Assembly: GCA_031082155.1 (NCBI GenBank)
Contig: JAVHLL010000001.1
Span: 89,058 to 153,057, forward strand
DNA length: 64,000 nucleotides
Source of the DNA: Thermodesulfovibrionales bacterium
GTDB taxonomy: Bacteria > Nitrospirota > Thermodesulfovibrionia > Thermodesulfovibrionales > SM23-35
Reading direction: 5' to 3'
Part shown: positions 41,283 to 50,900 of the stretch, one piece after another
How positions within the stretch are numbered: the first letter of the stretch is position 1
How the letters are laid out: the number at the start of each line of letters is the position of its first letter
Program-made: the position numbers and the translations under genes
The notes under the pieces: model-generated
Told to the model about the DNA's origin: nothing
The model's input: only the letters and a program-made list of their open reading frames with translations
The model's database searches: none

Positions 41283-42290
41283 TTACTTCCACACCCCCGC
41301 TATTGCAAAATCACATGCAGGGCATCTGTCATCTTTCAGAATATTTTCGGATATCCTAAACCCGAAACGTTTGATAAGCAGTTTTTTGCACTGAGGACAA
41401 TAGGTGTTCTCCCCTCCTTCTCCGGGGACATTCCCTTCATACACATACAGAAGACCTGTTTCAAATCCGATTTCCCTTGCTCTGCGAAGCGTCTTCACCG
41501 CTGTCCTTGGTTTATTGGTCAGCCTATATGTCGGAGAGAACTGGGTCACATGCCACGGGATAGAAGGATCAACTGATCTGATGAATTCTGCGATATCCCG
41601 AAGCGATTTTTCAGAGTCATTGTGATCAGGGATGATCAATGTGGTAACCTCAACCCAGACCCCGAGTTCCTTCATGCGACGGATCGTATCTTTGACCGGT
41701 TCGAGCCTGGCGCCGCAGAGTTTTTTGTAGAATTCGTCATCCCCCTTGAGATCAATATTGTTCCCGTGGAGGAAAGGCGCAATCTCCCGCGTAGCCTCCG
41801 GACTTGTGTAGCCGTTGCTCACAAAAACGTTCCTGATGCCCCGATCCTGTGCAAGCCTGGCACAGTCATGGGCGAATTCAAAAAAAATGGTGGGTTCAGT
41901 ATAGGTATAGGAAATACTCTTGCAGCCATACCGTCCTGCAGCGTCAACTACTGCTTCGGGAGTGGCAGACTGTCCGATAATCTCAGGATGTTCCTTCGGA
42001 GACTGTGATATTTCGTAATTCTGACAATGGTCGCAATGGAAATTACATCCTGCCGTTGCGATCGAGAATGATGTGGACCCCGGAAGGAAGTGAAAAAGAG
42101 GCTTCTTCTCGATGGGATCGACATTCATCGAAACGAGTTTTCCGTAGACGAGAGAGTACAGTGTCCCCTCTCTGTTCTCGCGGACGGCGCAGATTCCTCT
42201 CTTCCCATCCTTTATGACACAATGGTGGGCACAGAGAAAGCACCGTACTTTGTTGTCGCCAAGCTTTTCGTAAAAGCGCGCTTCTTGCAT
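41283..42290 (-). CDS. amrS: AmmeMemoRadiSam-type radical SAM protein (PflA-like)
   Basis: The 335-residue protein has a Cys-rich N terminus (CFLCAHHCVIKDGKRGIC), the radical SAM cluster CNFHCDHC (about residue 82) and a C-terminal rubredoxin-like pair (CPQCKKL, CPACDF). It matches the AmrS family found with AmmeMemo partners, which are not in the window. The reaction is unknown. Confidence 0.9.
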   Translation of the reverse strand: MQEARFYEKLGDNKVRCFLCAHHCVIKDGKRGICAVRENREGTLYSLVYGKLVSMNVDPIEKKPLFHFLPGSTSFSIATAGCNFHCDHCQNYEISQSPKEHPEIIGQSATPEAVVDAAGRYGCKSISYTYTEPTIFFEFAHDCARLAQDRGIRNVFVSNGYTSPEATREIAPFLHGNNIDLKGDDEFYKKLCGARLEPVKDTIRRMKELGVWVEVTTLIIPDHNDSEKSLRDIAEFIRSVDPSIPWHVTQFSPTYRLTNKPRTAVKTLRRAREIGFETGLLYVYEGNVPGEGGENTYCPQCKKLLIKRFGFRISENILKDDRCPACDFAIAGVWK

Positions 42291-42366
42291 TCTCAGTATA
42301 TTGTCCCAGATATTCAGAGGTTTTGCAAAACGCTCTTAAAAAAAACTGGGAGATAAGCTACAATTA

Positions 42367-43107
42367 ATGAAAAGAAACATGTCGAAGACCGCGGGAATAA
42401 TAATCATCGGAGATGAAATCCTTACCGGAAAGGTGCAGGACGATAACGCCTATTTCATGGCAAAGGAACTTTTTGCCCATGGCTTGCATCTGCGCCGGAT
42501 TTCGGTCATAGCAGATGCAGTGCATGAGATAGCAGAGGAGGTGAAGATATTTTCGGACAGATATGATTATGTCTTTACTTCCGGAGGGATAGGACCGACA
42601 CACGACGATGTGACCATAGAGGGCATTGCAGCTGCCTTTCATGTCAAAACGGTGATCGATCCGATGCTACGGGGCATACTCGAGAAGAGACAGGGAACCC
42701 TGACCAAGGAGCAGTTAAAAATGGCTGAAGTACCGGAGGGGGCGGAGCTGTTCGCTGACGAAACCTTGTCGTTCCCGTTAATACGCTTCAGAAATGTGTA
42801 TATCTTCCCAGGCATCCCTCAGCTGTTAAGGAAGAAATTTGTTGCGCTCGAAAAATTATTCAATGAACCCGTAATACGGGTGAAGAAAATCTATCTGAAT
42901 GCCTCTGAGTCCAGCATCGCGCCGCTCCTGAACGAAGTGGTGAGCTGTCACAGGAATGTGAAGATCGGATCTTATCCTGTGCTCGACAACGACGAGTATG
43001 CGCTCATGATAACGATGGAATCTCTGAACGGTTCGGAGCTTGATACTGCGGTGCAGGGTCTTATCGAACGGGTACCGGGAGAAGCGCTTGTACGTGTTGA
43101 GGGTTGA
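42367..43107 (+). CDS. CinA-like molybdopterin-binding domain protein
   Basis: The 246-residue protein has the MoaB/Mog-like fold with GDEILTGKVQDDNAYFM and TSGGIGPTHDDVTIEG, as in the N-terminal half of CinA. The C-terminal deamidase domain of full CinA is absent. Proteins of this size hydrolyse ADP-ribose or FAD-like pyrophosphates in some cases; the role is unsettled. A second ATG at residue 5 (MSKTAG) is an alternative start. Confidence 0.88.
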   Translation: MKRNMSKTAGIIIIGDEILTGKVQDDNAYFMAKELFAHGLHLRRISVIADAVHEIAEEVKIFSDRYDYVFTSGGIGPTHDDVTIEGIAAAFHVKTVIDPMLRGILEKRQGTLTKEQLKMAEVPEGAELFADETLSFPLIRFRNVYIFPGIPQLLRKKFVALEKLFNEPVIRVKKIYLNASESSIAPLLNEVVSCHRNVKIGSYPVLDNDEYALMITMESLNGSELDTAVQGLIERVPGEALVRVEG

Positions 43108-43194
43108 GAAGTACCGTTCTACCCTTTCTATAGAATTGAAAAAGGTACCCTATAGGGATGCACGTGATCTTTACCGACGGAAAGGAGGCAGAAC

Positions 43195-43617
43195 ATGAAG
43201 AAAATGATGAGCATTGTATTTTTTCTGGCTGCGGTTGGGTTTTTATCCAGTGTCTGTATCGCGGGAGGTGCGAAAGAAGAAAAGGCTGTCAAAGCAGCGA
43301 ATGAATGGCTCAAGCTTGTTGATGGCGGAAAATATAATGAAAGCTGGGAAACGGCTGCTCAATATTTTAAGAATTCCCTTACCAGTGCCCAGTGGGAGCA
43401 GGCAGTATCTCCTGTAAGAAAACCGCTTGGTAACGTGCTGAAAAGGACGGTCAAATCAAAGGAATACAGGACAGCATTACCCGGAGCCCCCGACGGGGAA
43501 TATGTCGTCATCCAGTACGCTACATCGTTCGAGAACAAAAATTCTGCCGTTGAAACCGTAACCCCTGCGCTCGAGAGAGACGGAACGTGGAGGGTGTCGG
43601 GATACTATATCAAATAA
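43195..43617 (+). CDS. secreted DUF4019 protein
   Basis: The 140-residue protein has a signal peptide (MKKMMSIVFFLAAVGFLSSVCIA) and the DUF4019 pattern ANEWLKLVDGGKYNESWETAA...FKNSLTSAQWEQA...EYVVIQYATSFENK. Its function is unknown. The ribosome site aaaggaggc is well placed. It stands 15 bp before the Ste24-like protease gene. Confidence 0.85.
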   Translation: MKKMMSIVFFLAAVGFLSSVCIAGGAKEEKAVKAANEWLKLVDGGKYNESWETAAQYFKNSLTSAQWEQAVSPVRKPLGNVLKRTVKSKEYRTALPGAPDGEYVVIQYATSFENKNSAVETVTPALERDGTWRVSGYYIK

Positions 43618-43632
43618 AAGCGACGCCCGATA

Positions 43633-44880
43633 ATGAGTGCAGTCCTGATTAGTATCCTTTGTCTTTATCTCCTCAGGGAAGGGTTTGAATACGTCCTCCA
43701 GTATATAAACCTCGTTCATCTGAAAAAACACGGGATGTCGGTCCCTTCAGAATTGATGGGTACGATTGACGAAACGCTGTTGCAGAAAACCCGGGAATAT
43801 GAAGCTGAGAAAACCCGCTTCAGCTTTTTTTCTTCGATATTCGGGAATATCATCACCCTCGCCTTTTTCTTTGGAGGGATTCTGAATCTCTATAATTCGT
43901 GGATCGTCTCGTTCAATTTGTCGTTTGTTCTGAGCGGCCTTGTCTTTGCCCTGGTCCTCAGCTATGCGAATACTGTATTCTCAATACCGTTCAGCCTCTA
44001 CCGCACCTTCAGGATCGAAAACAAGTACGGATTCAACACCATGACACCGAAACTGTGGATTGTCGATCTTGCAAAATCACTCATCCTTTCGACCATTCTT
44101 ATGAGTCTTATCATCATAGTTGGTCTGTGGCTGATCGAGGCGAGCCCGAATTTCTGGTGGATATGGGTATGGGGATTCTTCCTGATCTTCAGTCTCTTCA
44201 TGATGTATATCGCACCCTACGTTATCGAACCGCTTTTCAATAAATTTACCCCGGTTGAAGAGCCCGGACTCGAAGAAAAGATCAAAGACCTGATGGGGAG
44301 AGTGGATATCAGGGTGAGCAGGGTTTTTAAAATGGATGCGTCAAGGCGGAGCACGCATACAAACGCATACTTCTCCGGCATCGGCAGGGTGAAGAGGATT
44401 ATTCTTTATGATACGCTGCTCAGGAGCATGGACCATACAGAGATCCTCGCAGTGCTTGCCCACGAGGCAGGACACTGGAAGAAGAAGCATATCCTGAAAA
44501 TGATTGTTGCTACCGAGATTTTTTCTTTTCTCGGCGTCTATATTTCCTTCAGAGCCCTCCAGTCCGATTTTCTCGCACAACTGTTCATGATCGAGCACGG
44601 GACTTTTTATGCAAAAGTACTGGTGCTCGGGTTGCTGGGAGGGATACTCTCGTTCCCCTTCATTCCGTTGAGCAGTTATATCTCGAGGCGGTTTGAACGC
44701 GAGGCGGACCAGTTTGCCTGTGAGCTGAGCAGCAACAGGGAAGCTATGATAAGTACGCTCATCAAACTGTCAAAGGACAACCTCTCGAACCTCCATCCCC
44801 ATCCTCTCTATGCTGCTTTCTACTATTCCCATCCCCCTGTGGTCGAACGGATAAGGCAGATCAAGAAGGGGTGCCGTTAA
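43633..44880 (+). CDS. M48-family membrane metallopeptidase (Ste24/CAAX protease-like)
   Basis: The 415-residue protein has several membrane helices and the zinc motif HEAGHWKKKH (about residue 277), with the third ligand expected in EREADQFACE (about 356). This is the arrangement of Ste24-type peptidases. In bacteria, which lack prenylated CAAX proteins, related enzymes take part in membrane protein quality control. The DUF4019 gene upstream may be co-transcribed. Confidence 0.9.
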   Translation: MSAVLISILCLYLLREGFEYVLQYINLVHLKKHGMSVPSELMGTIDETLLQKTREYEAEKTRFSFFSSIFGNIITLAFFFGGILNLYNSWIVSFNLSFVLSGLVFALVLSYANTVFSIPFSLYRTFRIENKYGFNTMTPKLWIVDLAKSLILSTILMSLIIIVGLWLIEASPNFWWIWVWGFFLIFSLFMMYIAPYVIEPLFNKFTPVEEPGLEEKIKDLMGRVDIRVSRVFKMDASRRSTHTNAYFSGIGRVKRIILYDTLLRSMDHTEILAVLAHEAGHWKKKHILKMIVATEIFSFLGVYISFRALQSDFLAQLFMIEHGTFYAKVLVLGLLGGILSFPFIPLSSYISRRFEREADQFACELSSNREAMISTLIKLSKDNLSNLHPHPLYAAFYYSHPPVVERIRQIKKGCR

Positions 44881-44904
44881 GGAGGGTACCCGGACACGGG
44901 AGAT

Positions 44905-45432
44905 TTAGACAAAGGCTTTTTTGATACGGCGCAGTAATCCCGCAAGCGCAGGGTGAGAGGCGATTTTTCCCTTTCCGAGGCTAACCAGGGCAAGGGAGAA
45001 ATTCATTGCTTTCCATATCGGCAGCTCCATGTCAAGATGTTTTTCCCTGTAATCTGCAATGGTCCTTTCTACCCTGCAGACCTTCCCGAGAATGTTATGT
45101 TCCGTGACAAGTTCATCCATCGTGGACACAGCATCTCCCTTTGTCCTGAAGAGACAGACATTGTCTCTTCCCCGTTTTTTCTCAATAATTCGATGCAGGA
45201 CAGGAAGCTCCTCCGGAGTCTTAAAAAAAATCAAATCTCCTATCCGTAAAGAACCCGGCAGAACTTTCCTGATTGTCAAAATTTCTCCGCTCCGAAGAAA
45301 GGGGGTCATACTGTTCCCTGTTACTTGTATCCGGATGCTGAGACCTTTTGCAAGGATATCTTCGAGCAAAGCTATCTTTTCAGTATCCAGAACCTTCGAT
45401 GACAAAGGCGTATTTGCGGATTTCTTTTTCAT
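44905..45432 (-). CDS. S24/S26 signal-peptidase-like protein of the RiPP-type cluster
   Basis: From the ATG at 45432 the product is 175 residues, with the S26/S24 catalytic region QVTGNSMTPFLRSGEILTIRKV (Ser at about residue 40) and DLIFFKTPEELPVLHRII and LFRTKGDAVST for the partner-residue region. The open frame extends upstream to 45561 but the ATG at 45432 is one base after the preceding gene's stop, which points to coupling. It is the last gene of the cluster and could remove a leader or signal sequence. Confidence 0.78.
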   Translation of the reverse strand: MKKKSANTPLSSKVLDTEKIALLEDILAKGLSIRIQVTGNSMTPFLRSGEILTIRKVLPGSLRIGDLIFFKTPEELPVLHRIIEKKRGRDNVCLFRTKGDAVSTMDELVTEHNILGKVCRVERTIADYREKHLDMELPIWKAMNFSLALVSLGKGKIASHPALAGLLRRIKKAFV

Positions 45433-45433
45433 C

Positions 45434-46308
45434 TCATGAAACGAATTTTTCCAGCATATCGACAACTTCGGAATCGGGTTTGAAATGCAGTATATGGGAG
45501 GGGATATGTGTAATAAGATCATCGCAGAATGCAAGGATATTGGACATCGGTTCAGGGGCATACCATGGGATGGAGGAAACCGGCAGAAGTTTTTCTATGG
45601 TAGTGACAGGGGAAATATCTTCTATCATATTTGTGTTGCTCTGAGCGAGAAAAAAGATACCGCCGAGAGGAACCCCGCGGTTTACGGCGAAACCGCCTTC
45701 GCCATACCAAGGGGTACCAAATGCAAGAAAATCACCATCGATTTTTCTGATAAAAACGCGATCATCGCTCAGAGGAGTTTCGGAATATTTTGTGATGAAC
45801 TGCCTTGACAGAGTTGTCTTCCCGGCGCCTGATCGTCCTGCAAAAAGATAGCTTTTTTTATTTATCTCGATCGCTGCTGCATGAATCAGGATTCCTCCCC
45901 TTGATGAAAGGTGAAAAACGAGCAGTATCTGGTCGAGAGGATAGTGAATAGGATTCGTGAGATTTCTTGTATTCCCATCCGGCTGTATCATGAGTTCACT
46001 GCAATAAACGTCTGCTTCAGAGAAATCGCTGTTCATTCTTGCCGTCCAGAAAGGCTTGTCAAAAGAAGGCGGGGAAAAGTTCACATAATAGTCGGTTCCA
46101 TCGCGGAACATCGACCAAGATTCTTCGGCGTCAAAAATTTTTTTAACCCGTTGATATTCGGTATATCCCCGAGATTGACTTCCACCTGAATATCGGGAGA
46201 GGATGCCTCTTTTTTGAAGAATTCCTCATAAGCCTTGTCCTGATGAGCAAGAAACAAAGGAATAGTGCTGACAACATGAATTTTTACCCCGGCAATCTCA
46301 ATAATCAT
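45434..46308 (-). CDS. HPr-kinase-like protein, interrupted by a -1 frameshift at an A7 run
   Basis: Two overlapping frames make one HprK-like protein of 291 residues: a start at 46308 (MIIEIAGVKIHVVST) and, after a shift, RDGTDYYVNFSPPSFDKPFW and the P-loop FAGRSGAGKTTLS. At 46138-46144 (minus strand A AAA AAA) a -1 slip turns LKKFLTP into LKKIFDAEESWSMFRDG, joining them smoothly. It may be programmed slippage, or an indel from sequencing or mutation. HprK-like kinases recur in peptide-modification clusters (for example near PqqD-like carriers); the substrate here is unknown. Confidence 0.75.
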
Positions 46309-46333
46309 ACTGCACGGAATAGAAGCGACGAAG

Positions 46334-46501
46334 TCAGGATTTTATAACCCCTGCACATTTGCGGACAGCACAAGTCGGTGTAGCAGGCCCACCTCCTGCA
46401 TGTGTTTTGCACCCGACGGCAAGGACTTCATCTGCGGTGAGATCTATTGCTCTCAGTTTAGGTTTTTCGTACTTTTGTCCATGTTTTTGGTTCTCTTTCA
46501 T
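46334..46501 (-). CDS. putative RiPP precursor peptide (55 residues)
   Basis: This short gene starts in an ATGA overlap with the radical SAM stop codon and was found by reading the gap between the radical SAM and kinase genes. The N-terminal part is charged (MKENQKHGQKYEKPKLR), followed by AIDLTADEVLAVGCK, which looks like a leader/recognition segment, and a Cys-Gly-rich core with cysteines at 31, 44 and 49 and the stretch HAGGGPATPTC. Position, size, overlap and composition all fit a precursor modified by the adjacent radical SAM enzyme. No PQQ, SCIFF or sactipeptide precursor is a close match by eye. Confidence 0.7.
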   Translation of the reverse strand: MKENQKHGQKYEKPKLRAIDLTADEVLAVGCKTHAGGGPATPTCAVRKCAGVIKS

Positions 46502-47601
46502 TGCAATACCCTCCTTGCTTGTCTGAACTGCTGAATCCTTTCGTAACGATATCCCCCCATTCTGCAGATATACTCAGAATACACTTCTGCAGAACCTTTT
46601 TCAAGCCTGAAGAATGGCGGACAATACCCGCAGACATTCCTGCTGAGGCAGTTTGTGCATGCAAAGTCAGGAGGAGGTTTCAGGTTAAAAATAAGGGGAA
46701 TGACACTGTTCCATCCTGTCAGGAAACTACCTTCTCGCAGGTTATATTTTACCTCTGTGGTCATAAGACAGGGGGTAAGATTCCCGTATGCATCGATATG
46801 GAAATGGGTAATACCTGCTCCACAATGATATATTGAATCCAATGGCTGAGGATCGGCATGGTTGAGGGAAAATATTTCCCATTCCCTGTATTGTTTAGGA
46901 TCAGAAAATTCTCGTTCTATCGCCTCTTCGGGTGACACGCGGAGTTTCAGGGGAGTCTTGTCACCATCTAAACGCGGGAAAATTGCTGCATCAAAACGAA
47001 ACCGGACGCCGAAATCCGCGGCTATTTTTTCAATTGCCTGGAATTCGTGGTTGTTGATGGTCATGAGCACTGTTTTCAGTCTGACACGGATATTCCTCCC
47101 GAGGAGTTTTTGTATCCCGCTCAGGCATTGCTGATATGATCCCCTGATGCCGGTGATTCGTTCATATGTTGCAGCGGTTGCACCGTACAGACTGATCTCG
47201 ACGGATTCAGGAGGGAGTTCTTCAAAAAGATCAAGGATATGCTCATTGATCAGTGTCCCGTTTGAAAAAACGATGGGGAGAATGCCGTTTTGCTTGATAT
47301 GTCTGTATATCTCATCGAAATCATTTCTCTTGAGTGGTTCGCCGCCGGTGATGAGGAGTTCAAGGCACCCGGCATCAGTGATCTCATCAATTATGGAGTG
47401 GACCATGCGGGTATCCATTTCCTGGGAGTGCGCCTTATGCCTGTCAGACGGTTGCCCGACATAACAGTGGACGCAGCGCAGGTTGCATGTATGGGTGAGA
47501 TTTATACTTCCTGATAAGGGAACCCTGAGCTGTTCGGCCTTCGCATTAAACTGCCGGAAGTATTCTTCCGTGCTTATTTGCCCGGTTCCTGTGCATTCCA
47601 T
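46498..47601 (-). CDS. radical SAM/SPASM peptide-modifying enzyme
   Basis: The 367-residue protein has the radical SAM cluster THTCNLRCVHCYVG (about residues 35-48), ITGGEPLKRNDF and a C-terminal SPASM-like Cys set (CGAGITHFHIDAYGNLTPC, then CTNCLSRNVCGYCPPF). This architecture modifies ribosomal peptides by thioether or C-C crosslinks. It is placed between PqqD-like and precursor genes, and overlaps the precursor gene by 4 bp. Confidence 0.9.
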   Translation of the reverse strand: MECTGTGQISTEEYFRQFNAKAEQLRVPLSGSINLTHTCNLRCVHCYVGQPSDRHKAHSQEMDTRMVHSIIDEITDAGCLELLITGGEPLKRNDFDEIYRHIKQNGILPIVFSNGTLINEHILDLFEELPPESVEISLYGATAATYERITGIRGSYQQCLSGIQKLLGRNIRVRLKTVLMTINNHEFQAIEKIAADFGVRFRFDAAIFPRLDGDKTPLKLRVSPEEAIEREFSDPKQYREWEIFSLNHADPQPLDSIYHCGAGITHFHIDAYGNLTPCLMTTEVKYNLREGSFLTGWNSVIPLIFNLKPPPDFACTNCLSRNVCGYCPPFFRLEKGSAEVYSEYICRMGGYRYERIQQFRQARRVLQ

Positions 47602-47605
47602 CTCC

Positions 47606-47908
47606 CTATACCTCAGTGATCAGGTCTTCCTTCAGTAGCTCTCTGATAAAATCCCGGATATCGGCATCAGCCTGTTCCCTATCAACTTCAAAGTTATTGA
47701 GGATTCCTTTACAAATATCATCGAGGCTTTTTGTTCCATCACAGTTTTTCCAGATGAACTCAGCAACGGGATTCAGGGTAAAGATCCTCTGCATATCCGC
47801 GAGCCTGCCCTTGATCGGGACCAGAATAGTTTCACCGGCGATTGAACGATTGACGATTTCATCTTTTTTCTTAAAGGTCTTTCCCCGGAATTCCTTCTGA
47901 TCGCTCAT
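47606..47908 (-). CDS. PqqD-family peptide chaperone
   Basis: The 100-residue protein has the PqqD/RRE fold pattern (VNRSIAGETILVPIKG... NPVAEFIWKNCDGTKSLDDICKGI... EVDREQADADIRDFIRELLKEDLI). PqqD-like domains bind precursor leaders and deliver them to radical SAM enzymes. The gene lies 4 bp before the radical SAM gene and 7 bp after the C25 peptidase gene. Confidence 0.87.
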   Translation of the reverse strand: MSDQKEFRGKTFKKKDEIVNRSIAGETILVPIKGRLADMQRIFTLNPVAEFIWKNCDGTKSLDDICKGILNNFEVDREQADADIRDFIRELLKEDLITEV

Positions 47909-47915
47909 ATCATCC

Positions 47916-50900
47916 TTATTTTACCAGAAGCGCAGGATCACCGAGCAAGATATATTGCTCAAGCAATGAACCCGAAATTCCGGACGTTTTGGCACGTTTC
48001 AATGCATTCAGAATTATGTCACCAAGCGTCTGTTTTTGCCTGTTCAGGAAGAAGGCATTGAATATTTCCCTGTCCAGGACTGCAGCCTCTGAATTTATTG
48101 ACAGGCTGGAAGGGGCAAATACTGCAATAACACCGCCGTTCTCTTTCAGGAGCATTTCCTCTCCCAGGGTATCATATCCGGGGAAAGAGAACAACCCGAT
48201 CATACAGGTCATGGCAGTTAAAACTGGGAGGTTCCCCCCATTCTTCATACTACTTACATCATCTGATACGATAAGCCCGTCCTGGGCGAGTCTGTCTAAT
48301 CCCGCATGGCCGATGAAATTCACCAGCAGCGCTCCCTGATTTATCCCGTCCATCACCAGTTTTCGTGCGTCTCCAATGGGGTGATTCGAGAGATAGATCT
48401 TTTTCTGAATATATGTTTGGGGCGTTTGGAAAGCAACCATATCACTGTCAGCAGGGAAATTACCCCCCGGTTCCGGATAATCAGCAAGAAGGAGGATATC
48501 TTTCGTCCAGCTACCGAAAGAGCTTTCGTATGCCTTGATTTTCTCTATGAGAAGCTGCAGTTCCTGGGGGGTTATGACCGGCAGTCTTCCGATGGCCATT
48601 TCGGGGATATGATCCCCGTTTGTATCTGCATAATAAGTATCTGATGGTGCAATGCCGTCAACAGTCCCGATCATGATCGGCGGCAGGAGGTTTTCGGCAA
48701 ACCCCTGAATATCTTTATAATCCTCTGTTCCGTGACCAACAAGGACTACAGCGCGGGATTTTTGGAACCGCGAGGATACGGAAAATGCAGTTGCGAGAAA
48801 ACGTTTAATAGCTTCAGGAGAGTATATCCCATAATTGAACTCGTCCATAATGTCTTCAAGTTCTACAACCATGGGCTTCAGCCCCCTGCTTTTCCGGTAT
48901 TCAGAGAGAGAGAGTGCCCCTTCTTTGAGTTCTTTCGGTGTTATTATCAGATAATCAATATAGGTAAGAGGTCTTGTTAACTGGGAAGCAGTATCTGTCA
49001 CTATGGAGATAGGGGCGCTCATTGCATTCCGATGAATTGCAAGATAATTGGTGTTTGGTGATGAAGGCACAAAACTTATGCGGTATGTAGCGTCATCAGT
49101 GGTGTCAATAGTGGCTGCTTTTACAAGTTTCGGAGCACGGGGGTTGGCTGTGTCAACTACCATTATCTCGGGTCCGCTGAAACCGGAGACGGTAACCACA
49201 GGGTTGTTGTCTCCTCTCAGGAACAGTTTATCATTTACTGCCTTATAAAAGCGGTGATATCCCATATCAAAAGAATCGACCAGGAAAACACTGTAAGGGA
49301 CCCCTGTATCAAGGATGCCGGTAACGGAGATATTGTTATTGCCTTCAGTAAGATATGAGTGACTGAAAGATACCGTGAACGTATGAGATTTTGTTCCATA
49401 CCATATACTTTCACCGACAGGTGTGCCATTGATACTGACTAAAACATGGTGGTCTGTTAACGTCGCCCCAAAGAGATTGACGGTGAGCGTTGCTTCCTGA
49501 GCTGAAGAGGCGATATCCCTAACCTCTGTCGGGAAATTTACAGTTCCGAACACCGGGTCATCTGCAAATACGTAATCCCAGAGCCAATAGTCGGAATCAG
49601 GATCTGTGAACAGTCCTGTCGCTGCCCACCAGTCTTCCTCATAATGGATTGTATCAAAGAACGTTTTGTTGTCTGCGGCAGGAACAGGGCCGGTACCGGA
49701 TATGATTGGCATCTGTGTCCCTGTCCTTTTTTCAAGCCAGTATACATTCTTATCCGTATAGACATTGTTCAACTCCTGTCCATAGAAGTATATGCCCGAT
49801 TTATCGTCTGCAATCAAATAGGGAACCTCCTGCCCCCCGGTTGTTATCTTTAATTGAGTGCTTCCGTACAGTTTCGCGATATCAGTCCCGAGGAATGAGA
49901 ATAATGTTGCAGAATCAATATAGTAAAGACCTTTCTCTCCGGTAGTTACCTTGGTCTTTGTCCCTGCTGTCACAGGGGGTGGTGCAGGATCCGAAGGAAC
50001 CGGCTGAGGACTTTCGGATGGCGGGCGTGAACCAAAGGCCTGCTTCTGTAACGCTGCTGTCAACCTGATTTTTTTCGAAGGTGAAATCTCATGTGCTTTT
50101 CTGCTGTAACCGGTTTTTGTAAAGACCGGGTCTGCAGAGGCTGTTTTTTGCTCGTTTGTATTCACATGGTAGGGACCATAGGTGTGACGTTTGCCGCTCG
50201 ATTCGATTTCAGTCAGAAGATAGGTATATACAAGCCCTGGTATTGCGCTCTCATCGATAAAGCGGTATTCACCGCCCCGCCGGGATGTAAGGATGCCGGG
50301 TATGAGTTTCTGATTTAACTGAAGATAATCGCCGGTTATTTCGTCCTTGCGATACAGATAAAATCCGACAGTGCCTGTTTCTGAATCGGTATCCCATTCA
50401 ACTACTACTTTACCGTTTTCCGTATGGCCTGAAAAGGATGATACGACTACACGGGTGATGATTAATTCGCAACTCTCAGCAGCGGCAGCATAGGTCCAAT
50501 CACCTGGAGTATTACTGTCGTATCCTGAAGTACTTCTTATGAGCGCCTGGCCTGGTGCTATAACACCGACATTCACGAATGCGTCGTCCTGCCAGACTTT
50601 GGCTGTCACTGCAGGCGAATCGTCTCCGAGAAAATCTATATTCGGATTGAGCGTAGAACTCCATCCGACATAATCGATGAGTTTTCCGTTTCCATCGAAC
50701 AGCAAAATCTGATCTGAAGGTTCAGCATCGAGAGGGTCGGCGAATTCAATCGATGGGGACGAGATGCAGGTGTTTGTACCACCACAGTTGCTATCCAGAG
50801 AGCAGGGGATATTCTGGTCATTTGAACAGTATTTCCTTCTTACGTCTGCGAATAAATAATATGCGTTATTGGCTCCGTCGTATCTGTCTACAGGAACGAC

